Positions 29,139-38,243 of a DNA stretch of 64,000 nt are shown piece after piece. Both the position numbers and the translations under genes were made by a program. Numbering within the stretch: the first letter of the stretch is position 1; the number at the start of each line of letters is the position of its first letter. Source of the DNA: Pseudomonas sp. BCA17 (lineage in GTDB: Bacteria > Pseudomonadota > Gammaproteobacteria > Pseudomonadales > Pseudomonadaceae); contig NZ_SGWI01000001.1 in the NCBI RefSeq assembly GCF_004519405.1, positions 1,488,001 through 1,552,000 of the forward strand. The letters run 5' to 3'. The notes under the pieces were generated by a model that was not told the origin of the DNA, did not search any database, and worked only from the letters and a program-made list of their open reading frames with translations.

Positions 29139-30755
29139 ATGCCGGTGATCGAAACGCTGATCGACATCCATAGCCCGCAATTCGCGCAAAACCGTGAAGC
29201 CATGTTGACGAGTCTTCAGCAGTTGCGCCAACTGGAACAGAACCTGCTGAGCAAAGCACAGGATGCCAAGCCCAAGTTCGACAAACGCAACCAACTGCTG
29301 CCCCGCGAACGCCTCAACCTGCTGCTGGACCCTGGCGCACCGTTTCTCGAACTGGCCAGCCTGGCCGGCTACAAACTCCACGACGACAAAGACGGCAGCG
29401 CCGCCGGGGGCGGATTGATCGCCGGCATCGGTTACGTCAGCGGTGTGCGCATGCTGGTAGTGGCCAATAACAGCGCGATCAAGGGCGGGACTATTTCCCC
29501 CACGGGCCTGAAGAAGTCCCTGCGCCTGCAACAGATCGCCATGGAGAACAAACTGCCGGTGGTGACCCTGGCGGAAAGTGGCGGCGCAAACCTCAACTAC
29601 GCTGCCGAGATTTTTGTCGAAGGGGCACGCAGCTTTGCCAACCAGGCGCGCATGTCGGCCATGGGCTTGCCGCAGATCACCGTGGTGCACGGCTCGGCCA
29701 CGGCGGGCGGAGCCTATCAGCCGGGGCTGTCGGATTACGTGGTGGTAGTGCGCGGCAAAGCCAAGCTGTTCCTGGCCGGGCCGCCGCTGCTCAAGGCCGC
29801 CACCGGCGAAGTGGCGACCGATGAACAATTAGGTGGCGCCGAAATGCATGCGCAAACCGCCGGCACGGCAGAGTACCTGGCGGAAAATGATGCGGATGGC
29901 GTGCGTATCGTGCGCGAAATCGTCGACCTGCTGCCGTGGAATGATCGTCTGCCGCCCGCCTCGAAACGGCCTTACACAGAGCCGCTGTATCCCATCGACG
30001 AACTGCTGGGACTGATCCCCGATGACCCGAAAAAGCCCTACGACGTGCGTGAAATCCTCGCGCGCCTGGCCGACGGTTCGGCTTTCCTGGAATTCAAGGG
30101 CGAGTTCGATGCCCACACCGTCTGCGGCCACTTGCACATCCAGGGTCGTGCCGTTGGGGTGATCGGCAATAACGGCCCGATCACGCCCAAGGGTGCCAGC
30201 AAAGCGGCGCAGTTTATCCAGCTGTGCGACCAGAGCCGCACACCGCTGCTGTTTCTGCACAACACCACCGGTTTCATGGTCGGCACCGAATCGGAACAGC
30301 AAGGCGTGATCAAGCACGGCGCGAAGATGATTCAGGCGGTGGCCTCTGCGCGGGTGCCCAAGCTCACGATTGTGGTCGGCGGTTCCTACGGCGCCGGCAA
30401 CTATGCCATGTGCGGCCGCGGCCTGGACCCGCGGTTCATCTTCGCCTGGCCCAACAGCCGCACGGCAGTGATGGGCGGCGCACAAGCGGGCAAGGTGCTG
30501 CGCATCGTCACCGAGGCCAAGCAATTGAAAGACGGCCTGGTGCCCGACCCCAAGGTGCTGGACATGCTGGAACAGGTGACCGCGCAGAAACTCGACAGTC
30601 AATCCACGGCACTGTATGGCAGCGCCAATCTGTGGGATGACGGGCTGATAGATCCCCGCGATACGCGCACGTTGCTGGGGCTGCTGCTGGATATCTGCCA
30701 CGAAGCCGAGGTCAGGCAGTTGCAGCCCAACAGTTTTGGTGTAGCGCGTTTCTAA
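29139..30755 (+). CDS. atuC: AtuC, geranyl-CoA carboxylase beta subunit (carboxyltransferase)
   Basis: A 538-residue biotin-dependent carboxyltransferase. The two crotonase-like halves are visible: the N-half with PRERLNLLLDPGAPF and ESGGANLN, and the C-half with NTTGFMVGTESE, VVGGSYGAGNYAMCGR and WPNSRTAVMGG. With AtuF it forms geranyl-CoA carboxylase, which carboxylates the beta-methyl branch of cis-geranyl-CoA so that beta-oxidation can proceed. The close paralogue is the methylcrotonyl-CoA carboxylase subunit LiuB. The atu neighbours (atuA, the divergent atuR with its operators, and atuE) favour AtuC. Confidence 0.9.
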   Translation: MPVIETLIDIHSPQFAQNREAMLTSLQQLRQLEQNLLSKAQDAKPKFDKRNQLLPRERLNLLLDPGAPFLELASLAGYKLHDDKDGSAAGGGLIAGIGYVSGVRMLVVANNSAIKGGTISPTGLKKSLRLQQIAMENKLPVVTLAESGGANLNYAAEIFVEGARSFANQARMSAMGLPQITVVHGSATAGGAYQPGLSDYVVVVRGKAKLFLAGPPLLKAATGEVATDEQLGGAEMHAQTAGTAEYLAENDADGVRIVREIVDLLPWNDRLPPASKRPYTEPLYPIDELLGLIPDDPKKPYDVREILARLADGSAFLEFKGEFDAHTVCGHLHIQGRAVGVIGNNGPITPKGASKAAQFIQLCDQSRTPLLFLHNTTGFMVGTESEQQGVIKHGAKMIQAVASARVPKLTIVVGGSYGAGNYAMCGRGLDPRFIFAWPNSRTAVMGGAQAGKVLRIVTEAKQLKDGLVPDPKVLDMLEQVTAQKLDSQSTALYGSANLWDDGLIDPRDTRTLLGLLLDICHEAEVRQLQPNSFGVARF

Positions 30756-30771
30756 CAGGAGAACAAACACG

Positions 30772-31929
30772 ATGATCCTCACTCAGGAACACCAGGAACT
30801 GCGCCGCACCGTCCGCGCTTTTGTCGACCGCGAGATCAACCCTTACGTGGATGAATGGGAAAAAGCCGGGCGCTTTCCCATCCACGAGATCTTCCGCAAG
30901 GCCGGCAACCTCGGCCTGCTGGGCATTTCCAAGCCGGAGAAATTCGGCGGCATGGGCCTGGACTACAGCTACTCGATTGTCGCTGCCGAAGAATTCGGCA
31001 CCATTCGTTGCGGCGGCATTCCCATGTCCATAGGCGTGCAAACCGACATGTGCACCCCGGCCCTCGCCCGCTTCGGCTGCGATGAACTGCGCGACGAATT
31101 CCTGCGCCCGGCCATCAGCGGCGAGCAAGTGGGCTGTATCGGCGTCTCGGAAACCGGCGCCGGGTCCGATGTGGCCGGGTTGAAAACCCATGCGCGCAAG
31201 GACGGCGGCGATTACGTGATCAACGGCAGTAAAATGTGGATCACCAACTCTCCCAGCGCCGACTTTATCTGCCTGCTGGCCAACACCTCCGACGACAAAC
31301 CGCATATCAACAAATCGCTGATCATGGTGCCGATGAATACGCCCGGCATCAGCGTCAGCCCGCCGCTGGAAAAACTCGGCATGCACAGTTCCGAGACCGC
31401 CCAGGTGTTCTTCGACGACGTGCGCGTGCCCCAGCGCAACCGCATCGGCCAAGAAGGTGCGGGTTTCATGATGCAGATGCTGCAATTCCAGGAAGAACGC
31501 CTGTTTGGCGCGGCCAACATGATCAAGGGCCTGGAGTACTGCATCGACAGCACTATCGAGTACTGCAAGGAACGCCAGACGTTCGGCAAGGCCCTGATCG
31601 ACAACCAGGTGATCCACTTTCGCATGGCGGAACTCGCCACTGAAATCGAATGCCTGCGTGCTCTGGTCTACCAGGCCACCGAGCAATACATCAAAGGCCA
31701 GGACGTGACGCGCCTCGCCTCCATGGCCAAGCTCAAGGCCGGGCGGCTGGGCCGCGAAGTCAGCGACAGTTGCCTGCAATACTGGGGCGGCATGGGCTAC
31801 ATGTGGGACAACCCGGTGGCCCGCGCCTACCGTGACGTGCGGCTGGTGTCGATCGGCGGCGGTGCCGATGAAATCATGCTGGGCATCATCTGCAAACTGA
31901 TGGGCACCTTGCCCGGTAAAAAGCCATGA
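30772..31929 (+). CDS. atuD: AtuD, citronellyl-CoA dehydrogenase
   Basis: A 385-residue FAD-dependent acyl-CoA dehydrogenase. The signatures are GCIGVSETGAGSDVAG (FAD/substrate loop), GSKMWITNSPSADF, FDDVRVPQRNRIG and the C-terminal QYWGGMGYMWDNPVARAYRD. It oxidises citronellyl-CoA to geranyl-CoA, the substrate of the carboxylase encoded on each side. A strong ribosome site (CAGGAG) precedes the ATG. Its last four bases overlap the atuE start (ATGA). The substrate is inferred from the cluster. Confidence 0.9.
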   Translation: MILTQEHQELRRTVRAFVDREINPYVDEWEKAGRFPIHEIFRKAGNLGLLGISKPEKFGGMGLDYSYSIVAAEEFGTIRCGGIPMSIGVQTDMCTPALARFGCDELRDEFLRPAISGEQVGCIGVSETGAGSDVAGLKTHARKDGGDYVINGSKMWITNSPSADFICLLANTSDDKPHINKSLIMVPMNTPGISVSPPLEKLGMHSSETAQVFFDDVRVPQRNRIGQEGAGFMMQMLQFQEERLFGAANMIKGLEYCIDSTIEYCKERQTFGKALIDNQVIHFRMAELATEIECLRALVYQATEQYIKGQDVTRLASMAKLKAGRLGREVSDSCLQYWGGMGYMWDNPVARAYRDVRLVSIGGGADEIMLGIICKLMGTLPGKKP

Positions 31930-32687
31930 ACACCCTGCTGCTCGAAGCCCATCACGGCGTGCTGCACATCACCCTCAACCGCCCCGAATGCCGCAATGCC
32001 ATGAGCCTGGAAATGGTCAATGAACTGCGCACGGTGCTGGCGGGGTTGGACAGCCAGGTGCGCGCACTGGTGATCAGCGGGACCGGTGGGCATTTCTGTG
32101 CCGGTGCGGATGTAAAGGACATGATCCATGCCGGCGATCGATTACAGGCGCTGAATCGAGCGTTCGGCACGCTGCTGCAGGAGGTTGAAGCGGTGCCGCA
32201 GGTGGTGATCGTGGTGTTGCAAGGCGCAGTGCTGGGCGGTGGGTTTGGCTTGGCGTGTGTGAGTGATATTGCGATGGCTGATCATCAGGCGCAGTTCGGT
32301 TTGCCGGAGACCAGCCTGGGCCTGCTGCCGGCGCAGATTGCGCCGTTTGTGGTGAAGCGGATCGGGCTGACCCAGGCACGACGGTTGGCGCTGACGGCGG
32401 CACGGTTTGACGGGGTGGAGGCCGAGCGGTTGGGGGTCGTGCATTTTGTGGAGACGGACTCTCAGGCGCTGGCGCAGCGCTTGGACGAGGTGTTGGAGCA
32501 GGTGCTCAAGTGTGCGCCCGGGGCGAATGGACGCACAAAAGCGCTGTTGCTGGCCAGTGTCGATGAGCCCCTTGAGCGTGTATTGGATCGGGGCGCGCAG
32601 TGGTTTGCTGAGGCGGCGACCGGCGTCGAAGGGCTTGAGGGAACGCAGGCGTTTGTACAAAAGCGTAAGCCGGGGTGGTGCAAATGA
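31926..32687 (+). CDS. atuE: AtuE, isohexenylglutaconyl-CoA hydratase
   Basis: A 253-residue crotonase-fold hydratase. The oxyanion-hole segments are SGTGGHFCAGADVKDM and VLQGAVLGGGFGLAC, and the acidic catalytic segment is FGLPETSLGLLPAQ. It hydrates the carboxylated product of AtuC/AtuF before the lyase step. It overlaps atuD by four bases. From about 32.2 kb the codons become more G- and T-ending than in atuC or atuD, a modest shift within one gene. The gap of 42 bp to atuF suggests one transcript. Confidence 0.87.
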   Translation: MNTLLLEAHHGVLHITLNRPECRNAMSLEMVNELRTVLAGLDSQVRALVISGTGGHFCAGADVKDMIHAGDRLQALNRAFGTLLQEVEAVPQVVIVVLQGAVLGGGFGLACVSDIAMADHQAQFGLPETSLGLLPAQIAPFVVKRIGLTQARRLALTAARFDGVEAERLGVVHFVETDSQALAQRLDEVLEQVLKCAPGANGRTKALLLASVDEPLERVLDRGAQWFAEAATGVEGLEGTQAFVQKRKPGWCK

Positions 32688-32729
32688 CGCCATCGGGAGC
32701 AGACACCCCATCAGCCGAGGGATAACTCA

Positions 32730-34625
32730 ATGCCGCCATTCAGCAAAATCCTGATCGCCAACCGCGGCGAAATCGCCTGTCGTATCCAACGCACCGCCCA
32801 AACCCTGGGCTACCGCACCGTGGCCGTCTACAGCGACGCCGACGCCCAGGCCCTGCACGTCCAAATGGCCGATGAAGCCGTCAACATCGGCCCTGCGCCG
32901 GTACAACAGTCCTACCTGAACATCCCGGCCATCCTCGATGCCGCCAAAAAAACCGGCGCCGACGCCATCCACCCAGGCTACGGCTTCCTCTCCGAAAACG
33001 CCGCGTTCGCCAAGGCCTGCCTCAACGCAGGCCTGACCTTTATCGGCCCAAGCCCCGAAGCCATCGAACTGATGGGCAGCAAACGCCTGTCCAAACTCGC
33101 CATGCTCGATGCCGGCGTGCCCTGCATCAAGGGTTACCAAGGCACCCGACAAGACGACGCCACCTTACAGCAGGAGGCCAACCGCATTGGCTACCCCCTG
33201 ATGATCAAAGCCAGCAGCGGCGGCGGCGGGCGCGGCATGCGCCTGGTGCACGATGCCGACGCCCTGCTGGAAAATCTCCACACCGCACGCTCCGAAGCAA
33301 AAAATGCGTTTGGCAGCGATGAATTGATCCTCGAACAAGCGCTGATCGACCCGCGTCACGTCGAGATCCAACTGTTCGGCGACCGTCATGGCAACCTCAT
33401 CTACCTCGGCGAGCGCGACTGCTCCATTCAGCGCCGCCATCAGAAAGTCATCGAAGAAGCCCCCTGCCCCGTCATGACGCCCGAGTTGCGCCAGGCCATG
33501 GGTGAAGCCGCCCTCAAGGCCGGGGGCACCGTGAATTACGTCGGTGCGGGCACCGTGGAGTTTTTGCTCGACCGCGACGGCCGTTTCTACTTCCTCGAGA
33601 TGAACACCCGCCTGCAAGTGGAACACCCGGTCACTGAACTGATCACGGGCTTGGACCTGGTGGACTGGCAGTTGAAAATCGCCGCCGGTGAACCGCTGCC
33701 GCTGAAACAGGTCGACGTGCTCCTGAGCGGCCATGCCATGGAAGTGCGTCTGTACGCCGAAGACCCGGCCCAGGGCTTTCTGCCGCAAACCGGCGATGTG
33801 CTGCGCTGGGAGCCGGCTGCCGGTGTGCGCATCGACCACGGCGTACTGCAGGGCCAGCGCATCAGCCCGTTCTATGACGCGATGCTCGGCAAGATCATCG
33901 CCCACGGCGCCACCCGCGAAGAAGCCCGACGCAAACTGCTGCGTGCGGTTGAGGACACCGTGCTGCTGGGAGTGACCACCAACCAGCGGTTGCTGGCCGA
34001 TATGCTCAAACATTCAGACTTTATCGCGGGCGATTTCAGCACCGGCTTTGTCGCCGAGCATTTCAGCCAAATCCCGCCCCAGCCAGCGTCGCAAGAACAA
34101 CTCGCCCTGGCCGCCGCGCTGTTTTATCAACACAGCGCCATCGCGCACTCACCTGGACTGGCGGGGTGGAGTAATAATGCACATGGCACTGCCACCGCGC
34201 CTTGGGCGTGCCGCCTGGAGGTCAACGGAGAAATCCATGACGTCAGTACCACGTCCCTGCACGTCACCACCGACGGCCAGCATGCCACCCTGGAATTCAA
34301 TGGCATCCGCCGACGTATCGCCTACCACCTCAATGGCAACCGGTTGTGGCTGCCGGGCCTTACCATCACCAACTGCACCCAGCAAGTCGCCAGCCGCCAA
34401 GCCGGTGCCAGCAGCGGTACCGTCAAGGCGCCAATGGACGGTGCCATTGTCGACATACGTGTGAGCGTTGGCGAAACCGTCAGCAAAGGCCAACTGCTGC
34501 TGGTGCTCGAAGCCATGAAAATGGAGCATCCACTCACGGCCGGCATCGACGGTGTGATCAAGGGCCTGCAGGTCGTTGCTGGCGATCAGGTGCGCAATCG
34601 CCAGGTTCTGCTGGAGATCGAGTAG
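32730..34625 (+). CDS. atuF: AtuF, geranyl-CoA carboxylase alpha subunit (biotin carboxylase/BCCP)
   Basis: A 631-residue protein. The biotin carboxylase domain (about 1-445) has ILIANRGEIACRI, the ATP-grasp loop KASSGGGGRGMR and EMNTRLQVEHPVTE. The BCCP domain at the end has the biotinylated lysine K597 in VLEAMKMEHPL. A linker domain of about 130 residues lies between. It charges biotin with CO2 for the AtuC carboxyltransferase. It is the last gene of the operon here; atuG and atuH, which follow atuF in P. aeruginosa, are absent, and a REPIN comes next. Confidence 0.92.
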   Translation: MPPFSKILIANRGEIACRIQRTAQTLGYRTVAVYSDADAQALHVQMADEAVNIGPAPVQQSYLNIPAILDAAKKTGADAIHPGYGFLSENAAFAKACLNAGLTFIGPSPEAIELMGSKRLSKLAMLDAGVPCIKGYQGTRQDDATLQQEANRIGYPLMIKASSGGGGRGMRLVHDADALLENLHTARSEAKNAFGSDELILEQALIDPRHVEIQLFGDRHGNLIYLGERDCSIQRRHQKVIEEAPCPVMTPELRQAMGEAALKAGGTVNYVGAGTVEFLLDRDGRFYFLEMNTRLQVEHPVTELITGLDLVDWQLKIAAGEPLPLKQVDVLLSGHAMEVRLYAEDPAQGFLPQTGDVLRWEPAAGVRIDHGVLQGQRISPFYDAMLGKIIAHGATREEARRKLLRAVEDTVLLGVTTNQRLLADMLKHSDFIAGDFSTGFVAEHFSQIPPQPASQEQLALAAALFYQHSAIAHSPGLAGWSNNAHGTATAPWACRLEVNGEIHDVSTTSLHVTTDGQHATLEFNGIRRRIAYHLNGNRLWLPGLTITNCTQQVASRQAGASSGTVKAPMDGAIVDIRVSVGETVSKGQLLLVLEAMKMEHPLTAGIDGVIKGLQVVAGDQVRNRQVLLEIE

Positions 34626-34644
34626 AAGCAGCCCTGGGACTTAA

Positions 34645-34818
34645 TGCCAGTCAGCTAAGGGTGAACACTGTATGTGTGGCGAGGGAGCTTGCTCCCGTTG
34701 GACTGCGCAGCAGTCCCGGCTTTGTAAACACAAAGAGCGGGGCCGCTTCACGGCCCAACGGGAGCAAGCTCCCTCGCCACAGGTTACTTTTTAGCCTTAC
34801 TCCTTTGACTGACTGGCA
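34645..34818. repeat. REPIN with extended inverted ends
   Basis: Two inverted GTGGCGAGGGAGCTTGCTCC palindromes (about 34675 and 34781) flank a core of about 60 bp. Further out, TGCCAGTCAG (34645-34654) and CTGACTGGCA (34809-34818) also pair. The symmetric unit is therefore about 174 bp. It follows the atuF stop and could act as a terminator or 3'-end stabiliser. Confidence 0.85.
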
Positions 34819-34913
34819 CTAGCCTTGGGACTCAATGAAAAAGCAGCGCGGAACTACAAGGTCACGCTACGCTCTATCCCCATCAGGAAACGAAGAGTAC
34901 GGGAACCTGCGCG

Positions 34914-35456
34914 ATGCCTCATTGGCTGATTATTGACCTTGAAGCCACAACGGATGAAGGCGGCTGGCCCGTGACGGAAATGGAAGTCACCGAGATCGGC
35001 GCAAGCCTGGTCAACCGCCAGGGCCGCGAACTGGATCATTTCCAGCGCTTTGTGCGGCCGCTGCGTCGCCCATTGCTGACGCCCTTCTGCCGCCAGTTGA
35101 CCCATATCACCCAGGCCAACATCGACGCTGCCGCCCCGTTCACCGAAGTGTGGTCGCTGTTCGAACGCTGGCTGGGCCAGCATCAAGCACGTCTGGAAAG
35201 CTGGGCCAGTTGGGGGGATTACGATCGTGTGCAGCTGGAACTGGAATGGCAGCGCCATGACCTGACCAGCGCCCTGGCGCAAACGCCCCATATCAACCTC
35301 AAGCAACGCTTCGCCAAGGCGCGGCGCCTGGACAAGCCGCTGGGGCTCAATGGTGCCCTGCAATTGGCGGGGATGCAGTTCCATGGCCAGCAGCATCGCG
35401 CGCTGGAAGATGCGCGCAACACCGCACGCCTGCTGCCGTTGATTTTACCGGTCTAG
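34914..35456 (+). CDS. DEDDh-type 3'-5' exonuclease
   Basis: A 180-residue single-domain exonuclease of the ERI-1/KapD-like group. The acidic residues are visible: D8 and E10 in IIDLEATT, the Exo II Asp in WASWGDYDRVQL, and the Exo III pair in QHRALEDARNTARL. Single-domain members degrade short RNA or DNA, but its substrate here is unknown. It stands alone between the atuF REPIN and ppnP. No strong Shine-Dalgarno sequence is seen before the ATG. Confidence 0.82.
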   Translation: MPHWLIIDLEATTDEGGWPVTEMEVTEIGASLVNRQGRELDHFQRFVRPLRRPLLTPFCRQLTHITQANIDAAAPFTEVWSLFERWLGQHQARLESWASWGDYDRVQLELEWQRHDLTSALAQTPHINLKQRFAKARRLDKPLGLNGALQLAGMQFHGQQHRALEDARNTARLLPLILPV

Positions 35457-35519
35457 GCAGCTCCTCCGGGCTTGGGCATACTGGCCGACCTTTCCAGACC
35501 CTTTTCCGAGGATTCACCC

Positions 35520-35804
35520 ATGTTTAAAGTCAATGAGTACTTCGACGGCACCGTCAAGTCGATCGCTTTCGGCACCGCAGAAGGTCCGGCGACTATCGGC
35601 GTGATGGCCCCGGGTGAATACGAATTCGGCACCGCCCAGAGCGAAATCATGCACGTGGTATCCGGCGCCCTGACGGTCAAACTGCCGGACGCCGGCGATT
35701 GGGAAACCTTCGCCGCCGGCAGCCGGTTCAACGTACCGGCCAACAGCAAGTTCCAGCTGAAGGTGGCGGTGGACACCGCTTACCTGTGCGAATACCGCGG
35801 CTGA
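35520..35804 (+). CDS. ppnP: PpnP, pyrimidine/purine nucleoside phosphorylase (DUF1255)
   Basis: A 94-residue single-domain cupin ([56 protein letters not shown]), of full family length. The family phosphorolyses several nucleosides to base and ribose-1-phosphate. The ATG at 35520 is preferred because CGAGGA precedes it and the conserved family N-terminus starts there. It is followed by a strong terminator. Confidence 0.9.
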   Translation: MFKVNEYFDGTVKSIAFGTAEGPATIGVMAPGEYEFGTAQSEIMHVVSGALTVKLPDAGDWETFAAGSRFNVPANSKFQLKVAVDTAYLCEYRG

Positions 35805-35818
35805 TTTTTCTGCCCGTC

Positions 35819-35857
35819 AAAAAAATGCCCGTCTCGCAGGAGACGGGCATTTTTTAT
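35819..35857. terminator. Strong bidirectional rho-independent terminator
   Basis: AAAAATGCCCGTCTC and GAGACGGGCATTTTT pair around a GCAG loop. There is an A-run on one side and a T-run on the other, so it works in both directions. It ends ppnP on the plus strand and the converging MOSC gene on the minus strand. Confidence 0.92.
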
Positions 35858-36660
35858 TCCAGGATCATGACCGGCATGCCCACCTCGAGGTGGCCAATGC
35901 CGTCGTTGACCAGGTTCTGGCCGAACATCGCACCGTTCTCCGTCTTGCGATAGGAGTCGAGCGTGGCGAAAGGCTCGCGGTCAGCACTACGCTCGCCGGT
36001 TGCGGGGTCGATCGTGGTCAGAATGCAGCGTGAGCACGGCTTGACCACGCGAAACTCGACGTCGCCAATACGCAGGCGCTTCCATCCGTCCTCTGCGAAG
36101 GCTTCGCCTCCTTCGATCACCAGGTTGGGGCGAAAACGCAGCATCTCCATCGGGCGGCCAACGTGTTGCGAAAGATCGTCCAGCGACGCCTGGCCGATCA
36201 ACAACAGCGGGTAGCCGTCGGCAAAGGCCACTTGGTCGTCATCCTTGCCGAAACCAGCCTCGGTGGTACGTGCCCGCGCCAGCGGCATCTGCACCAGCCG
36301 CGTGGGCTTGCCGATAAACTCGCTGACCCAGGCCGCCGCCTCATCCCCGGCATCCGGCACGCGCAAGGTGTCGCGCCAGAGGGTCACGCCACGCAACTCG
36401 GCGTCATTGCCGGGCAAAGCCACCGCAAGCGGCGCAACGCCTGGGGTGCTGAGGGTCAAGCCACCGGCAGCATTCCACAGCGCCGATAACTGGCTCATCT
36501 TCGCCACCGCCCGCTGCGTCAGGAAACGCCCGCTGGCTTCGTCCACCAGCATCCAGCGTCGGTCCCCTGCCAACCCCAGTTTATCCAGGCCGATCTGCTG
36601 CAAGACCTCGGCCTTGCCGGACTTCAAAGGGTAACGGTACAACGCGCTGAGACGAAGCAT
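35854..36660 (-). CDS. MOSC domain protein, YcbX-like
   Basis: A 268-residue protein. A MOSC_N beta-barrel domain (MLRLSALYRYPLKSGKAE, GDRRWMLVDEASGRF) is followed by a MOSC domain with the conserved cysteine in VVKPCSRCILTTIDP. YcbX-type proteins bind the molybdenum cofactor and reduce N-hydroxylated compounds together with a reductase. The C-terminal 2Fe-2S ferredoxin domain of full-length E. coli YcbX is missing here. Redox partners must therefore come from elsewhere. It converges on ppnP. Confidence 0.83.
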   Translation of the reverse strand: MLRLSALYRYPLKSGKAEVLQQIGLDKLGLAGDRRWMLVDEASGRFLTQRAVAKMSQLSALWNAAGGLTLSTPGVAPLAVALPGNDAELRGVTLWRDTLRVPDAGDEAAAWVSEFIGKPTRLVQMPLARARTTEAGFGKDDDQVAFADGYPLLLIGQASLDDLSQHVGRPMEMLRFRPNLVIEGGEAFAEDGWKRLRIGDVEFRVVKPCSRCILTTIDPATGERSADREPFATLDSYRKTENGAMFGQNLVNDGIGHLEVGMPVMILE

Positions 36661-36758
36661 GGGCCTGCTTTCCTGGGGGGATAGAGCGCCACCCTATACG
36701 AGCAAGGCCACGGAATCAAAAACCATGGCTTTGTTTATGGTCAACGGGCCTGCCCCGC

Positions 36759-37688
36759 TCACTGCGCATCCAGCATCAAACGTTGGCGCACCACATCCAC
36801 CAGTTTGTCCGGCTGGAACTTGGACAGGAAGTTGTCGCAGCCGACCTTCTTGACCATCGACTCGTTGAAGCTGCCCGACAACGAGGTGTGCAGCACCACG
36901 TAGAGCCCGCGCAAGCGTGGGTCGTTGCGGATCTCGGTGGTCAGGCGGTAGCCGTCCATCTCGGGCATTTCGGCGTCGGTGAAGATCATCAGCAGCTTGT
37001 CGGTCATCACCTGACCGCTGTCGGCCCACGCCTTGAGCATATTCAGTGCCTTGAGCCCGTCGCTGGCGATGTGCATCTTCACCCCGAGCTGCCCAAGGGT
37101 GTCGCGCAGTTGCGAAAGGGCTACGTTGGAGTCATCCACCAGCAGTACTTCGCGGCCACGGGCGCGTTCCAGCACCGGGTCTTCGAGTTTTTCACGGGAA
37201 ACCTTGGCGTTGTACGGCACGATCTCAGCGAGGACTTTTTCCACGTCGATGATCTCCACCAACTGATCATCGACCTTGCTGATGGCGGTGAGGTAATGCT
37301 GGCGCCCGGCGCTGGTCGGCGGAGGCAGGATGGCTTCCCAGTTCATGTTGACGATGCGGTCCACGCCGCCCACCAGGAACGCCTGCACCGAGCGGTTGTA
37401 CTCGGTGACGATTATGGTGCTGTTGGGCCCCGGCACCAGCGGGCGCATGCCGATGGCCTGGGATAGGTCGATCACCGGCAGCGTCTGGCCACGCAGGTTG
37501 ACCACGCCGCACACGAATGGATGGCGCTGGGGCATCAGGGTCAACTTGGGCAGTTGCAGGACTTCCTGCACCTTGAACACATTGATCGCGAACAACTGCC
37601 GCCCGGCCAGGCGAAACATGAGAATCTCCAGGCGATTCTCACCCACCAGTTGCGTGCGTTGATCTACCGTGTCGAGAATGCCGGCCAT
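36759..37688 (-). CDS. cheV: CheV chemotaxis coupling protein
   Basis: A 309-residue protein. The CheW domain (about 1-165) shows ENRLEILMFRLAGRQLFAINVFKVQEVLQ and GVVNLRGQTLPVIDLS. The receiver domain (about 175-305) has LLVDDSNVALSQLRDTL, the phospho-Asp in MIFTDAEMPEMDG and a Lys in FLSKFQPDK. It couples a subset of chemoreceptors to CheA, and phosphorylation modulates that coupling. It lies outside the main che cluster but has its own consensus sigma-28 promoter, so it is co-regulated with motility. Confidence 0.93.
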   Translation of the reverse strand: MAGILDTVDQRTQLVGENRLEILMFRLAGRQLFAINVFKVQEVLQLPKLTLMPQRHPFVCGVVNLRGQTLPVIDLSQAIGMRPLVPGPNSTIIVTEYNRSVQAFLVGGVDRIVNMNWEAILPPPTSAGRQHYLTAISKVDDQLVEIIDVEKVLAEIVPYNAKVSREKLEDPVLERARGREVLLVDDSNVALSQLRDTLGQLGVKMHIASDGLKALNMLKAWADSGQVMTDKLLMIFTDAEMPEMDGYRLTTEIRNDPRLRGLYVVLHTSLSGSFNESMVKKVGCDNFLSKFQPDKLVDVVRQRLMLDAQ

Positions 37689-37751
37689 TAAAAGCTCCTG
37701 ATGTGCGCGCTTGATTCACGCTGAGAGAGTATGCAGCTCAGTTAAGTCTAG

Positions 37752-37778
37752 TTATCGGCGGCAAACGCCAGACCTTGA
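37752..37778 (-). promoter_or_regulatory. Sigma-28 (FliA) promoter of cheV
   Basis: The minus strand reads TCAAG, 14 bases, then GCCGATAA. This is a full match to the flagellar sigma-28 pattern. It lies 64 bp upstream of the cheV ATG. fliA is encoded in this window. Confidence 0.88.
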
Positions 37779-38243
37779 CCCCCCCGTAAAATGCCATGTA
37801 AATCAGTTGATGTCACACTGACATCATGCTTTACTGAATCGCGCCTTCATGCGCCTTGCCGCAACGCCGCGCGACATCCAAATCGGCGCGGGGTTCCGCT
37901 GCGTAAGGGATTCCCCTATACGCAATCAGGTCCAACCTGATATTCGCGATATCTAATAGCCATTAATGTGACGCCATTCTCATTGCATGAATGGAGTCAG
38001 GCTTTTGTTTGCCACACCAAGCCCAAACCCCACGGGTCTTCCAGGCACTCTGTTGGCGGCAACTAACGTTGTGCAATTGCCCCGGACAACGCGGGTCACG
38101 CGCGGCTTTCGTGGTCAATTCAATAACGGTCCTACTGAAATCTCAGAACCGACCTACAGATCCCAGTCATATTTCAGCGGTAGTTTTACGCCATTCACCC
38201 GGTGCGACATCTCATCACCCGACCTTATGTTGTGGAGACTTAC
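37779..38243. other. Intergenic region with one perfect palindrome
   Basis: No supported gene lies here; the two overlapping plus-strand frames near 38.0-38.25 kb have no family features. TGATGTCA-CAC-TGACATCA (37808-37826) is a perfect 8-3-8 inverted repeat about 30 bp behind the cheV promoter. It could be an operator for the upstream-divergent gene or for cheV. GGAGACTTAC before 38244 supplies the ribosome site of the next gene. Confidence 0.5.

Noticed and set aside
29139..34625. Reading atuC and atuF as the leucine-pathway liuB and liuD genes
   Set aside because: The families are close, but atuA, atuR with its two operators and atuD/atuE surround them.
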